NCBI GenBank assembly: GCA_963693085.1
Contig: OY856409.1
Location: forward strand, 1,339,917,415-1,339,981,414
Reading direction: 5' to 3'
DNA length: 64,000 nt
DNA from: Alisma plantago-aquatica
Lineage: Eukaryota > Streptophyta > Magnoliopsida > Alismatales > Alismataceae
A model generated the notes under the pieces. It saw only the letters and a list, made by a program, of their open reading frames with translations. It had not been told where the DNA came from and did no database searches. The number at the start of each line of letters is the position of its first letter. The first letter of the stretch is position 1. Positions 24,421 to 36,748 of the stretch are shown in pieces. A program made the position numbers and the translations under genes.

Positions 24421-25317
24421 TAGTGGAGGAACATCAAATTGATGAGGAGATGTGCTTGGATGCACATGAGAGACACATTTACTTCAAAGATGCTTTAGGA
24501 ATCCCATGAGGATGAATGAAGTCAAGAATCAATAAGCCCGGCTGAAGGCATAAAATTTAGTGCTAGTGGGAGGCAACCCACCTAGATTTGGGGACTTTTC
24601 ACCCAACCTTCACTTTTTGATACTTTTACTTTGTTTTCACACGATTCCAAGAATACACACACACACACTTGTGGTTGATAGTTTTGTTTTAGTTTTGATG
24701 ATTTTTCAGGTGAAACAGGTGAAAGTTGAGAGAGGTCGCACATTTCAGTGTAAAATTATGGATAACATTAAGTGGGTCGATTAAAATGATTGGAGAATGA
24801 ATGATAGAATGATTTGATTTTGAAGATTTTTGAACTTGGAGGACCCAGCATGACCGTGCTGCAATGGAACAGTTGTGCTGGCTCTGTGCATTTCAACAAG
24901 GAATTTTTTAGTTTTGGGCATGGGCAACACGACCGTGTTGGCCACCACGGTCGTGCTCGCACCTCGCCAGAACGGCCATGCTGGCAAGAGCAGTCGTGCT
25001 GACTCGGGCCCACTACTTAAGTTGCTCGATTTTTTCCCATCCCAACATGACCCAAAGCTCATTCTTGTGACCCAGAACGGCCGTTTCGCGCGAGTGGTGA
25101 TTAGGGCGAGTTTCAATCAACCCCAAATCACCTCCTCTTTCTCCCAAACTCTGGATTTGAGTTCCCCTTGGTCCCTAATCACCTTTCCTAACCTCAAGCT
25201 CCATTTTCACCCTCCATTACCATCTATTTCTCCATCTCCAAGGAGAATCCACCCCTACATCCTGGAGGCACATTTGGTGTTGTTCTTGCTCGTTTTTCAC
25301 TGTAGATCCTTATAAAG
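24421..25317 (+). promoter_or_regulatory. pol/env-like spacer with palindromic CACGRYCGTG motif array
   Basis: No coding sequence. A GGAGGCAACCCACCT block at 24570-24584 is typical of the end of Athila pol. From 24845 to 25090 there are about six degenerate copies of a CACGACCGTG-type palindrome (24850, 24928, 24944, 24970, 24990, 25076). The same motif fills the U3 part of the element's LTRs. Just before the env-like ATG at 25318 is a pyrimidine tract ending TTTTTCACTGTAG (AG at 25304-25305), a good splice-acceptor candidate, and a TATA-like CTTATAAAG at 25309-25317. Splicing or a second promoter for the downstream ORF is inference. Confidence 0.55.
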
Positions 25318-27350
25318 ATGAAGAGCATGGAAAAGGCAATTAGGAAGGGGGTAGAGAAGATGATGGACATCCTCACCAGAGGCAAAAGATGCATTAAGCG
25401 ATCCTCCAACATGTCGTAGCAGTTCCACACTGCATTGTTACCGTCAAATTTGATTTCACAATCACTCTAATGGTCGGCATTGATGAGTGCGTTATGACAC
25501 CACTCCTCCTCCAATAGCACATGTCAGATCCTAGCTACAACAACCTTGACGAAAAAGACTAGGAGGAAGAAGAGGAGTTGGAAAATATCATCAATTTAGT
25601 GGACGTCGATGCACTGGCCCGAGAGAGGAGGGCCAAGAAGGCTACTGACACATCATCTTCACAACCTCCATGCCTAACTCTGACGAGACACTTCACATCA
25701 TCAGCACAACCATGTGCCACTCAACAGCCCATTAGGCACCGATTGGTGATCGAGGAAGAAGTCGAGGATGCACTGGTCCAGATAGTGCCCTTGAACTTGG
25801 ATACAAGTTTGGGGTCACACACATATGAGGAGGAGGAGGTAGATGACATAGAGAGCGAGGAGGTGGAAGATGAGCCAGTGGACTTTTTGTCCAAACTAGA
25901 GGAGGACAACATGAATTGGGCTGGGAAGCAACCTGAAGAAAGTGCTTATGGGAGAGACACAACAAGGAAAGTGTTCTCAAGACCCCTCCACCCCGAGTGC
26001 TTGATAAGGAGAGTGATTCCCACTAGATATGCATGTATGGCTACCATGCAAGCTCTGGCTATCAACTATGAGTATCAGATAAAATGAAATAATGTGGGCT
26101 CCATAAGATATTGAATGAGGTTGAAGAAACCTACTTAGAGTTGACTCATGAGTTCTTTGCAACTTTGGAAAAAATATAGTACCAAGGTGAATATGCCATC
26201 AGGTTCAAGCTGAATATCTAAACACATGTGCTCATGGTTTCCCAAATCAATGCTATCTTTGCCCCTAATCCAGAAATGGCATAGAATTTTGATGAGGGAA
26301 GGCTTGACAAGAATGGGAAGGCAGATTAATCCAAGATGTGGAAGGCTTTTACTGGGAAAGCAACTTTTTGTGTAGGAAAATTCAAGACCAGCAAGATCTA
26401 CAATCCCTAAATGAGATACCTACAGAAGGTCCTAGCAAACACCTTGTTTGGCCATCATGACAATCAAGGTTGTTGTTCACAAAAAGATTTGTATGTGATG
26501 GCCACAATAGCAAGTAAGGGATTTGTAAACATTGGAGCCATGGTGATTGACCATTTCAAGACAATCCCCTCTAAGAGTAAAAATCCATTCATCATGGGAG
26601 GAATTACCACCACAATGGAAACAATAGTGGGCTGCAATCTAGATGGGCTTACCAAGGTAGAAGGAAGCAAATATGTTGATCAAAATTACCTTGCTAGGTC
26701 CCAAATGATCTCCCTCAAAGATAGCAAAATCTTTTATGGTCTAAACCTCGGGTACCCTAGAATCACCTTGGAGCTCCCATACCAGAACCCCCTGATCATG
26801 GATTTGGCACCACCAGAGAACTTTTCTAAGGTGATAGCATAGTATGAGGAGAAGCATCCAAGAGAGGGGTTATGAACACCAAATGTGGACTTTCCTGGAG
26901 AAGGAGGAGAGACGAATGTGCCAGAGTAGCATCACATTCTTGAGCAGCCACACCGCACATGCCAGAGATTTGAGGATTTTGATGCGTAGCCACCTCCAAC
27001 AAATGCATACGACATATCAACCATTCATGCACAATTGGAGGCAATTCATCAGACACATTAGTCCATGTGGTTAGATTAACAATAGATGCATCATCAGATC
27101 AACTACATGTACCAGTATCAGCATGCATAGGTGTAGAGGAACCCCCAATGGGGGGAGGATTTCTGGGGAGGACTGTCTGGTTACCAGGAGACATACCCAT
27201 CTCCACATGTGGACTACTGGGGCCACTATTGCCAGCATCGACCTCTGTACTCAGGCCCACCATAAGATCCCACACTGCTAGAGTAGTGATGTCTACCCTT
27301 TCATTCCTAAGCTATAGTTTCATGCTGAGGACAACATGATTCAAAAGTTT
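25318..27350 (+). pseudogene. Env-like ATHILA ORF (PF03078-type), broken
   Basis: The third ORF of Athila elements, of unknown function and often called env-like. After an ATG at 25318 the reading is fragmented; 25578-26087 is open (acidic, Glu-rich, ending TRYACMATMQALAI). The most conserved part is at 26340-26845: a FKTSKIYNP block, then MRYLQKVLANTLFGHHD, QKDLYVMATIASKGFVNIGAMVIDH, and the IGG-like IMGGITTTME. The C-terminal part shows a coiled-coil-like IHAQLEAIHQTH segment near 27025 and a Tyr/Trp-rich tail. No convincing membrane segment was found, so envelope function is doubtful even for the ancestor. Confidence 0.75.
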
Positions 27351-28713
27351 GGGGTGGTAGGGCAGTATGTCCTCTTTCTTAGTTTTATATTGATATCTAT
27401 CTCACCTGATCCCTATTTAGTTGTTGATTTCCCTTTTTAGTATAGATTTTCTATTGCTTGCATCCATACATACATATAGTTCAATTTCATGTATTTTTGC
27501 ATGATTTTTCAAAAAAATTGCTTTTCATGTCATGCATTGCATTCTCATGGATATTTTGGTAATTTTTGTGTGTTTTTAAGTAGGATTTGTTGCTTTATGT
27601 TTTAATTTCCCTAAAGTTAGGTTTAGATGTGATTGAATGCAAATTGACACCATTTGGCCAATTTTTCCCAAACTGAATGTTCTTGCCTAAAAGCATGTTT
27701 TGACTTAATCTCCACTGTTTGAAATGAAAATTTTAGTATTTGACAAATGCATGTCGTTTTCTTAGATTTTATTGCTATATGGTCTTGATTGTTGACTTTT
27801 TACATGTGCACCACTTCTCTCAAGTTTGTGAATGTTTCAGTTGAATTGTGTATGAGTAAGCTATAAATGCTTAGAGCCTATGAAATCACTTGATATAAAT
27901 GTGAATCTCATGTTGTTCAATCATGTGGTCTGATATCATTTGATGAAGTGTTGGATTAGTTTTCATGCAAGAAACCTTATGTTTAGGACTACACTAATGA
28001 CCCCCCTTTGACCCGACTCTTCTCTCACCATCTTCAATACCCCTCCGCCTCATGAAAGGATGCATTAGAGAACATATTCATCCTTGTCCACCTCCAAAAG
28101 TTTGGGGTGGCCATATCTACATCCCCCCACTTCACTCTATCCACCATATGCCTTACTTACACCAAGGGTAAAGAAAATAAAAGAAGAAAAGAAAAAGCAA
28201 AAAGAAAATAAAAATATGCTCCTATTTAAGAGCATGTAAATAAAGAAAAGACGAGTGTGTAAAAGCACTCCAAAATCTTACCGCAATCCTTTCTTCCATT
28301 TTCATACCTATTATGCTAGAAAACATCAAATCTAACTCATGTTACCCTTTCTACAGCCATGTGGGTCATTTGGTGTGGTTTGAGGCATAAGATTGAATTC
28401 ATGAAAGTGAAACAACACTCACAGTCATCTTTGATTAATGCCAACATGAAACGATTTACCTGTAATGATATGAAGGACATATGGAAAGCTTGTGTATTCT
28501 ATGCTTTATATTTGAAGTTTGTATGCTTAGTGCTCATATCATAATTGGTATGTGAAATAGGAGAGGAGAGAGGTGGAACACATGCACTTAGTCACTTCCA
28601 AGACCATTTAGTCAATAATCATCATTTGCTATGCATTTGTCATTCTTGTTTATTGAAAGAAAACTAAAGAGAGAAATTAAGTTGGAGCATACTTGAGGAC
28701 AAGTATGTTTTAA
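27351..28713 (+). other. Athila 3' untranslated region
   Basis: Long AT-rich non-coding region, also present at about 2441-3610. It contains an A/G-rich stretch at 28165-28250 and the phrase AAGTTTGGGGTGG twice: a near-copy around 27348 and the true polypurine tract at 28712-28724. No ORF is supported. Confidence 0.75.
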
Positions 28714-28724
28714 GTTTGGGGTGG
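28714..28724 (+). other. Polypurine tract of the Athila element
   Basis: GTTTGGGGTGG directly abuts the 3' LTR start TGATGTAGCCC. The same tract (TTTTGGGGTGG) precedes the related LTR at 3622. It primes plus-strand synthesis. Confidence 0.85.
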
Positions 28725-31071
28725 TGATGTAGCCCTATTTTAGGGCTCCATCTTGTGCCATTTTGTACTTTATTCACATCTAAACATAGTAGAATGCAAG
28801 TTAAATTCCCCAATATGAATATTATTGTCAAATGCACTTATGGACATTCTTTGCATACTTTTCAGGTACTTGGACCATGATTTGGATGGATGAGAGAGAA
28901 GGAAGGAGTTCTAGGGTTCCTCCACTCATGTAGGGGTCCAAAGAAGGCCCCAATGCTCCCTCAACCTACCCTTAATGGCCAAGGTTCAACATCAAGCAAA
29001 GAAGTCCATTGATCATGAAGATTGAAGTTAATTTTGCTACTGAAGACCCCAGCACAGTCGTGGTGCCAAGGAACGACCATGGTGGCCAATACACAAGTTA
29101 CAGGGAAATCCCAAGATTTGCAAGCTACAACAACTCAGCCACCACAGTCGTTCTACCCAGCACGATCGTGCCATGAATCCCCCAAAATGGTCGTGTTGCC
29201 TAGTACGGTCGTGCCATGAATCCCCCAAAATGGTCGTGTTTCCCAGTATGGCCATGCTAGCTGAAGACAAAATGGGTGTGCTGAAGGGAACAACCTCACC
29301 TCCAACTTCACCACCACGGTTGTGCTACCCAGCACAGTCGTGCTACCTATCCTCCACCATGGCAATGCTACCAGCTTTCATTTCACCACTTCAACCTGTA
29401 CTTTTTCCACTTTCTTGGAACGACCGTTCCACACCACCACAGCCATTCCCACCTCTACCCACCATGGTCGCGTTGCCCAGTACGGTCGTGCTACCACCTA
29501 AACCCTACCAATTTCTACACTATTTTCCCAACAATGCCCCTACTTACCCTAGTGCTTCCACCACCACCTATATAACATGGGTGGCGGCCAACACACTAGG
29601 TTAGTTTCCATTACTCCTCTCCACCCACTCTTGAGCATTCATTGCAATCCCTTTGCATTTATGCTCTCCACCCACCATTTCCACCTCCACCATAGAAACC
29701 TAGTTTTCTAGGTTATTTACATAACCCCCTCCATTTCCATTCCCATCATCCACCTTGAAGGAAGGAGGCCATCCTACAATAGCTAGGAGGTGAAGAAGGA
29801 AGATCTACTTCGAGCTCCATGGAGTCTTATCCCCTTCTTCCACTTTATTTTATCTTTTCTTTGACTATGTCTAGCTAAGCCCCTAGTGGTGGGTTGTTTG
29901 GGGTTAAAATGTGACTTTGATACCATATTGGGGGAAAATAACTTGTAATGAACACAATTTCATTCTATGATGATTGCCTTTGCTTCTGTCTCATTTCCCA
30001 TTATCTTACATGTGGTTTTTTCTCTTAAACATAAATTGCTTGCTTTGTGATGCTTGATGATACTTAGATTTTAGGAGGAATTGGAATGTATGTAGCAATC
30101 TTAGGAATGTCTCCTAGGTCCAATTAGTGGATCCCTATCTAGCCCCCTTTTTTCCTACATACATCTCCCTTCTTCTACAAGTGAGTGTGAGATCTAAGTA
30201 GCTAGTGTAAGTGTGATTAGTGAAATTGCCTAGAGCTTCCTAAAGGCTAGATGGCAAGTAACATGAGGTGAAAAACCCTCATCTCTACTCCCATTACTAC
30301 CTTTGTCTCTCAATTTCTCTAATACTATTTACCCTAGAAACCTAGACTTGACAAGTCCTACTAGAATTACACCTAACCCTAGTTCTCCAGCTAGTAGTAT
30401 AAGGTACATTCTAATAGCATTTGCCTTGTTGTTTGGTATGGTAATCTAGATTGAATTGTGATAATTGCATGCCATGTTGACACCCCCCAACTAATATCAA
30501 ATCACATTCCCAAATGGCCCACCTACCCAATCCATTGCTTTAAACCCACCTTAGTCATCTTGCTTGTTAATGCTAGTTTAGATTAATTGCCTTTTTTCAT
30601 TCTAGTCAATTGATTAGTATTGTTAATTAGGGTCAACCTAGATCCTTGCTTGCTCTAGTGTTTAGCTTAATTCTTAGTTTCTAATTGCGTTGCTAGAGTA
30701 GTGTATATCATCTTGCTCTTGTTTAGTTGATTTCTTAATCTAGTTTCTTAGACCTAACTTGCCTAGGATAATCTAATTTTTGGTAATCTAGTTTTCATAT
30801 TGTCTTTACTTGCTTGCTTGGTGAGTGTAATCAAACCAAAACTACTTTTAAACCCTTCAATCCTAATCTCTGCTTTAGGAACGTAGTCAACACCAACTAA
30901 GCTCTAGTGCCCCCTCTATTCATGTGGTTCGAACCCCTTTGATTTCCTCTCATCTATAGTATAACATGACCTTGTGCACTTGCGAGAGCATATTTTAGTG
31001 TTGTGAGTGAACCTAGTTTGGGGAAACCTATAAATATCGAAAGACCATACGTGTGTGTAATAAACACACCA
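28725..31071 (+). repeat. Athila 3' LTR
   Basis: 2347 bp, starts TGATGTAGCC and ends AACACACCA, followed by the duplication ATGCG at 31072-31076. The U3 part contains a dense array of CACGGTCGTG-type palindromes (29050-29490), including a 43 bp-period duplication around 29168-29240. A TATA box TATATAA is at 29569-29575, about 80 bases after the last palindrome. It is 211 bp longer than the 5' LTR, all in the array. Confidence 0.9.
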
Positions 31072-31527
31072 ATGCGGTTCTTAAATATTATTATTGGATT
31101 ATAGCTATGGAAGAAGAATTAAACCAATTCACTAAAAATGATGTGTGGGATTTAGTTTTAAGACCTAAAGATAAAACAATAATTGGCACAAAATGGGTCT
31201 TTTAAAATAATCTAAATGAAGCCAGAGAAAGTTGTTCAAAACAAAGCTAGATTAGTTGCTCAAGGTTACAATTAACAAGAAGGAATATATTTGGATGAGA
31301 AATATGCTCCTGTAGCTAGGCTTAAATCAATTAGAATGTTCTCAACCCTAACTACATATAAAAACATCAAACTATTTCAAATGAATATAAAAACTGCTTT
31401 CCTAAATGTAATAGTTGAAGAAGAAGTATATGTTACTCAACTTCTCAGTTTTGAAGATTTAAAATGCATTGATCATGTTTATAATCTTAAAAAGGCATTA
31501 TATGGATTAAAAAAAGCTCCTAGAAAT
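31072..31527 (+). pseudogene. Copia reverse transcriptase, right fragment
   Basis: Continuation of the copia pol gene from 13310. It shows AMEEELNQFTKNDVWDLV, DKTIIGTKWVF, YAPVARLKSIRM, FQMNIKTAFLN (first catalytic Asp changed to Asn in the usual QMDVKSAFLNG block), EEEVYV and the end YNLKKALYGLKKAPRN. The gene is then cut by a minus-strand LTR at 31528. The YVDD box and RNase H are not found downstream. Stops near 31204 and 31272 confirm decay. Confidence 0.8.
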
Positions 31528-32804
31528 TGATAGATCTACACGGGGGCAAATATAACTAATTTGATAATTTTAATTTGAAAATTAATTGTTAAAGAAAATA
31601 TAAATAAGAAATAAACCATAGGAGGAAAAGATAGAGTGGTTCCACACAATGACATAAGTCTACTACCTAGTTGATACCAACTAGGATTTGTAACAATCAA
31701 CTTTTATTAACCTCATAAGGAACAATACAAAGTACAATTGTTACTCTCTTATTTCATGGAAATGGAAGAGTAGCAAACCTTAACCTCTTCTTTAGTGGTT
31801 GTGAAGAGAAACAATGAGAAGTATCCTTCTCTATCAAGTCTTCTGGCAACCTTCCCACAAGAAGTAGTCCAAGGAAAATTGAACAATTTTATAGAACAAG
31901 ATTGGAGAGAGAGAACAATATAAGCTCACAACATGCGCAAGTATTCTATATCAAGACTATGGATTACCACCACTATGATTAGGGCAAGGCTTTTATGGTG
32001 GAGTAAGACACTTGAGTAGAGCTTCAAATTTATAGCTAGTAGGAAGCTGGAAATTTTCTAGTATAATGCTCAAGTATGCAAGTAATGGAGTGCTCAAGTG
32101 TGTTTAGTATGTTCATAGGGCTATATTGTTTATACAAAACATTTAGGAATACTTAGGATAGTATTTGGAAATGTTTTAAGAGTAATTATGGTCAATATAA
32201 CCATTTCGACTAACAAAATACTAAATTATAAAAGCTAGTGATGCACTCACAAAGTTTCTACAGACTTCCTTGGTCGAGCAATACTTTGACCGACAGACCT
32301 CTCGGTCGAGTTGTACTTTGACCGAGAGTTGTTCACTTTGACAATTTTACAACGATTCATTTTCTACAATGGTTACTTGGTTACCATGATACTTTCTAGG
32401 TTGAGGAAACGTTTGACTGATATGGATCTCACTCGAGAAGAAGTTCGACCGAAAAAGTTTCTATAAATGCATTTCTTAATTTTATACACACCAAATAATT
32501 TTTTCAATGAGATTTAACTATCCTAAAGGCTTGATATAAATGTGAAATAGGATTTAGGAAAGTTGGAGTTGACTCACAACTTGATTTACTTGATATCGGA
32601 TGACTTGTTCATTTTTCCTTACACAAGTGTATTACACTTGAGTACACATGGTAAAATAATCAATTTTGTCTAATCAAATATCTTAAAAAATCTTTTCTAA
32701 TTATGTCTTGATTCTTAGAATGCTAACTAGAATGTTCATTAAAAAAAAGGGAAATATTGTCATAATTAAAAGAGAAAATGTGCAAATAACCAATTTAGCC
32801 AACA
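31528..32804 (-). repeat. SIRE-like copia LTR, uninterrupted copy
   Basis: On the minus strand it starts TGTTGGCTAAATTGG (32804 downward) and ends near GTGTAGATCTATCA. It is collinear with the split LTR 2129-2440/5939-6738, which shows what that one looked like before the Athila insertion. Length 1277 bp. Hairpin-forming TCGGTCGA / TTTGACCGA arms are at 32270-32460. No polypurine tract or matching 5-base duplication was seen (GAAAT left, ATTCC right), so it may be a solo LTR with lost flanks or a truncated element end. Confidence 0.7.
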
Positions 32805-33398
32805 ATTCCAAACCATGAGATGGAATGTAACCCTAAAATCGATCCCCAAACTATATAGGATGGAGTTAGTGAGATGAGAAGTTGGAGGCCAAGAAAAAAT
32901 GATGCAACAATTTTAAAAAGTGATAACCATTAAACCTTGGACTTTGCACCATCACATCCTAATGCATGAACTACAAAATAAGCAAGATGGTCCTAGTAAA
33001 AAATGAAAATTTAGATTATAAAGCATAGACATTTTTGCAAAAGTGAGAAAATCCAAGGATAAATTTTACACTAAATCATAATGAGAGAAATTCATATGAT
33101 GAACATGCATGAATGAAAAGGAAATAAAATAAGTGGAAAGGATAGAAGGGAGAAATCCCATATCACCCCAATTCCTTGAGCAAAACCTAAACTAGGATAA
33201 CAGGGAAGGCATGCTTGGATGTAAGGGAAAGAAGTCTATCAAAGTCCTAGAATGATGCATGCATGATTTTTTTTATCGAAACAGATATAGGAAAGGAACT
33301 ATCTAAGAAAAAAATATGAAAAAGAGTATTTGTTTTAATAAAACATGAAAAGAAGACTAGGCTAAGAGAGAGGAAGAGGTCTCCCCATGATAGTGACA
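32805..33398 (-). mobile_element. Leader-like internal sequence of a minus-strand LTR element
   Basis: Non-coding, AT-rich. It lies downstream, on the minus strand, of the primer-binding site at 33399-33410 and reads as a 5' leader. No gag or other ORF is present before it is cut by the LTR at 32804. Confidence 0.35.
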
Positions 33399-33410
33399 CT
33401 ATGATACCAA
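33399..33410 (-). other. Primer-binding site, initiator-tRNA type, minus strand
   Basis: Minus strand TTGGTATCATAG. Compared with the common plant TGGTATCAGAGC site it keeps the TGGTATCA core and most of the rest. Position next to a probable LTR end supports it. Confidence 0.45.
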
Positions 33411-36100
33411 ATCTTAAGTTTTGGGACTAGTGTCTTTATGGTAGTACGTTTAAGATGCACATAATCAATTTCCTCAATATAACATCCTTAGGGTACCCTT
33501 CAAGGTATGGATCTATATAGGTGGGCCTTAGTATGTCAAAACATGATCAATGGTGGAGGCTGCAAGTTTTCTAGAGGACATCTCTCTTCATTCTCCACCT
33601 CTGAATATGTGATTGGTAGTCGTAGAGAGCCTTCAATGTGAATCTAGACCATGCAATCATCATCTATACATGGGGCATACCTAGGTGATTATAGTCATAA
33701 ACCCTTCACCCCAAGCTTATCCTAAAATATAGGGATGATCTATCTGCCAAGAAATGCGGCATTAGATAGGCAGGGGAAACAAAAAAATTACTAAAACATT
33801 TCCCATTAACCATCGGATCATGTCAATAACTATGCAATGAGAAGGATAGTTTCACAAAGATATACCTGGTCCTGGAGCAAGTCCAGTGATAATCTTCATC
33901 AATGTAGATGCTCACTCTATCTTGGACGGTGTCTATGCAGCTCCTAGTTGCGCTGAGACTCGTCTAACTACAACTCCACAACCTCCAAAGACAACAGACT
34001 CAGACAACTGATGTAGTAGCTTCTCTGATCTCGCCACAGACTATGAGTTGATGGTGCCCTCCTAGAAGTAGACAAAGGACTCTTAACTCTAGAGTAGTCC
34101 ACACAGACCAACTAGAACTCTTATCATCCTGTAGGAATGGACAACAAGGAGTTTTCCTTCCCTTTGGTATACTATCACCAACTTGCTCTCCCACAACAAT
34201 GATCCTCAGTTGTTTCTCTCCCTAGGCTATCCCTCCCTAGTCAGGTAGGACTTGCCTGGGCTCTCGTGGTTACCACAACTAGAGATGACAACAATTGTTA
34301 GAGTAGTTGACTCTCAATTGTCTGTGTTGTGCTCTAGGAAACCCCAGTACCCCTTTATTTATAGGCGGGGTTAGGGCCAGGGTTCCCAGTCGATGCGGGA
34401 GTGGAAGGGATTTAAAAATCTTAAAATTTTGCAACAATTATGAAATTTTCACAACCTTCTTGCACTAAATTGGTTGTCTCACCCGGAGAGATGGTTGTCT
34501 GGGATGCGAGACGGTCATCTCACTGAGCAATATGGTCATTTTGCACATATGTCGGTAATTCAATTACAATTAGTGCATGTAATTACATCAGTACCAATCC
34601 TTTGTGCAATAGAATTGCACCCCCAAAATGGCCATTTGGTGCAACTGAGATGAGCGTCTCGCACCAAGCCAGGTGGCCATTTTGCATAAGCAAGCCGAAC
34701 GTCTCACAGGTCAGATCAAACATAATTCCAACCAATGTTCAATACAATCAACCTGACACTCCAAATGACTGTCTCAACATTTAAACTGATTGTTTGGCAG
34801 TCCAGTCAGTTGATTCGTGATGTGAATTGAAATACTTAAACACTTTAGTAATAAATTAAATCATCATTCAAGATCAAACTCCTCTTTTAGATGAGTTCCT
34901 ATGTGTGTGACCCTATAGGTCCCATATTACGTTGGCAGTGAATGTCTATAACAACTTATGACGTCACAAGCAATGAGCGGTGCCTAGTCACACATCATTT
35001 CTACCCAAGTAAATGGAAAGTTGGAGAACAAATTCAACCTACAATCTGTGTATGCTGTTACAGTGTTTGTATAGTTCCTTTGTCATTGATATCCAGATTG
35101 AACTAGAGGCATTGAGTAGCCATCCTCATTATTGTTTAATATTATTTCTTGAACCAGAGCAGACTGCATGAGATATATGTAAGCTCAATATCACATATTG
35201 ACTCACATGCATATGGGTATACTTTTTCTCAATCTCACTAATCAAGAGGCCTTGGATATCATACTCCTATAGGAAGGACAAATCCCATCTCTATCACTCA
35301 CAGTCAGTCCCCGTGTGTCAAACTCACCCAATCATCACCTTTATAACAATCCATGTTTCAAGACTGTGTTTGATGATGTCAAAGTGTACCCAATGACATG
35401 TGATGAGTGTAGTGATTTCAAGTCTAGGAACCACAACCACCACCATCAGTGTCAGAGCTGACCATGAATTCCATAATTATGGCTTCCATGTGTCAGTATC
35501 ATGGTGGGTCTGTCTGATACACTATTCTCTAAAATGTATATGTGTGCTTATTTTGATATTATCATATCATGATTAATGAGACTCTATCATCAACCAACTC
35601 ACATAGAGATCATATGTGTTATTGTTGTCTTTAAACCTTCCACAACAACAACTGATCATGGATATAATGAGAATGTATATATACTCTTAACAGTCGTATG
35701 ATCTCATTGTTTAGGTCTTCAACCTGAAGACATACGTCATCGAGTAACATCATTCTCTAGACATTTATAGTGTTCCATCATTATCTCACAACTGAATGAA
35801 ACATAATACATTGGAAGCTTGTATTTTATCAATAATCAAATCATTTACATGATATGCTATTACAATCATCATATGATTGGCTCTCTGTGCATACATACAC
35901 ATACTATCATCATGCTTTATAATCATGTTATCAAATTTTGTCCAGCCTACACAGTACCAACCATCATCATCATGTAGGGGGCAAAGTAGAAGTAGAGTCA
36001 TGTGATATAAGTTTGTGACCATCATCAATAGGATCATCTCCCATGGTGTGCAATCATCATCATATCCATCTAACAAATTGTTCTAGTCCAATTTGGGCAC
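33411..36100 (-). repeat. Probable LTR of a minus-strand element
   Basis: Bounded on the left by the primer-binding site. A core promoter is visible on the minus strand: CCTATAAATAAAG at 34353-34365. The start-side sequence to the left has no ORF, and 34430-34800 has repeated GTCTC/GAGAC-type short hairpins such as GGTCATCTCACTGAG. The region 35786-36076 is rich in ATGATG/CATCAT. The right boundary is not defined; 36100 is a guess. The 96-codon open stretch on the minus strand there has no recognisable domain. Confidence 0.35.
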
Positions 36101-36748
36101 TATATCTATAATAAAATGGCATGTCTTGGGATTAGAACTATCACTCTAATCTAGAGAAGAAAACAAAATGGACATCAGGACAGCCTTCAAACTAATTTGT
36201 TGGTTAAGAAGTGTTTGTTTGGTTGTCCTAGTGTGCATGGAGATCTTCATTATAATCCCTAGTGTAATGGTATTGTAGTTATCTCACTAGTAGTGCCACT
36301 AAGTGGAATGAAGGGATCCCCTGAGTAGGGGAATCCTCATTTAAAAATACTATTTAGTCAAATTGATGGTCCAAATAGGACGGTGAAATGAGTTCCTCAT
36401 CGAGTCTAGTGGAGTAGGTATGATGGTTGAAATCTTCATTTGTGTACATTGGCACCTAGATTAGGTAGAACTAAACCACCCAATCTTTGAAGACTTCTAC
36501 TTTGATCCTCCCCTAGTTGTTGGATCCTATTGATGAGATCCTCGTGGGTCTATTGAACATGAGCAAAGGACTCATAAAAACTTGGTAGAGGTGTAGTTTA
36601 CACTGGCTGCAACACTATTAATCTTCTATGTGTTGTTGATGTGCATTTCAATAGTGTCAAGTGCGCATCTGGTGTTGGCCTCAAGATATGTTGCATCTGG
36701 TAGCTAGAAATCTTGCCTTTCAAGAATGGCCTTAAGCGGATTTGTTGG

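Larger units (their letters stand above)
13311..31071 (+). mobile_element. Athila-type Ty3/gypsy element with env-like ORF, nested solo LTR inside
   Basis: A complete but decayed element of 17,761 bp, about 14.6 kb without the solo LTR. Order: 5' LTR (13311-18610, interrupted), PBS (18618-18635), gag, protease, RT, RNase H, integrase, a spacer rich in palindromic motifs, an env-like ATHILA ORF, a long 3' untranslated region, polypurine tract and 3' LTR (28725-31071). Five-base target duplications flank it. The PBS type, the 'dark' 3' region and the ATHILA ORF place it in the Athila lineage. Every ORF has stops, so it is non-autonomous now. It sits inside a copia RT gene. Confidence 0.9.

Noticed and set aside
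24640..24670. CA microsatellite
   Set aside because: Only about seven dinucleotides; not notable.
25318..27350. Functional retroviral envelope
   Set aside because: The wording matches the ATHILA ORF family, which has no shown envelope function; no convincing signal peptide or transmembrane segment, and many stops.
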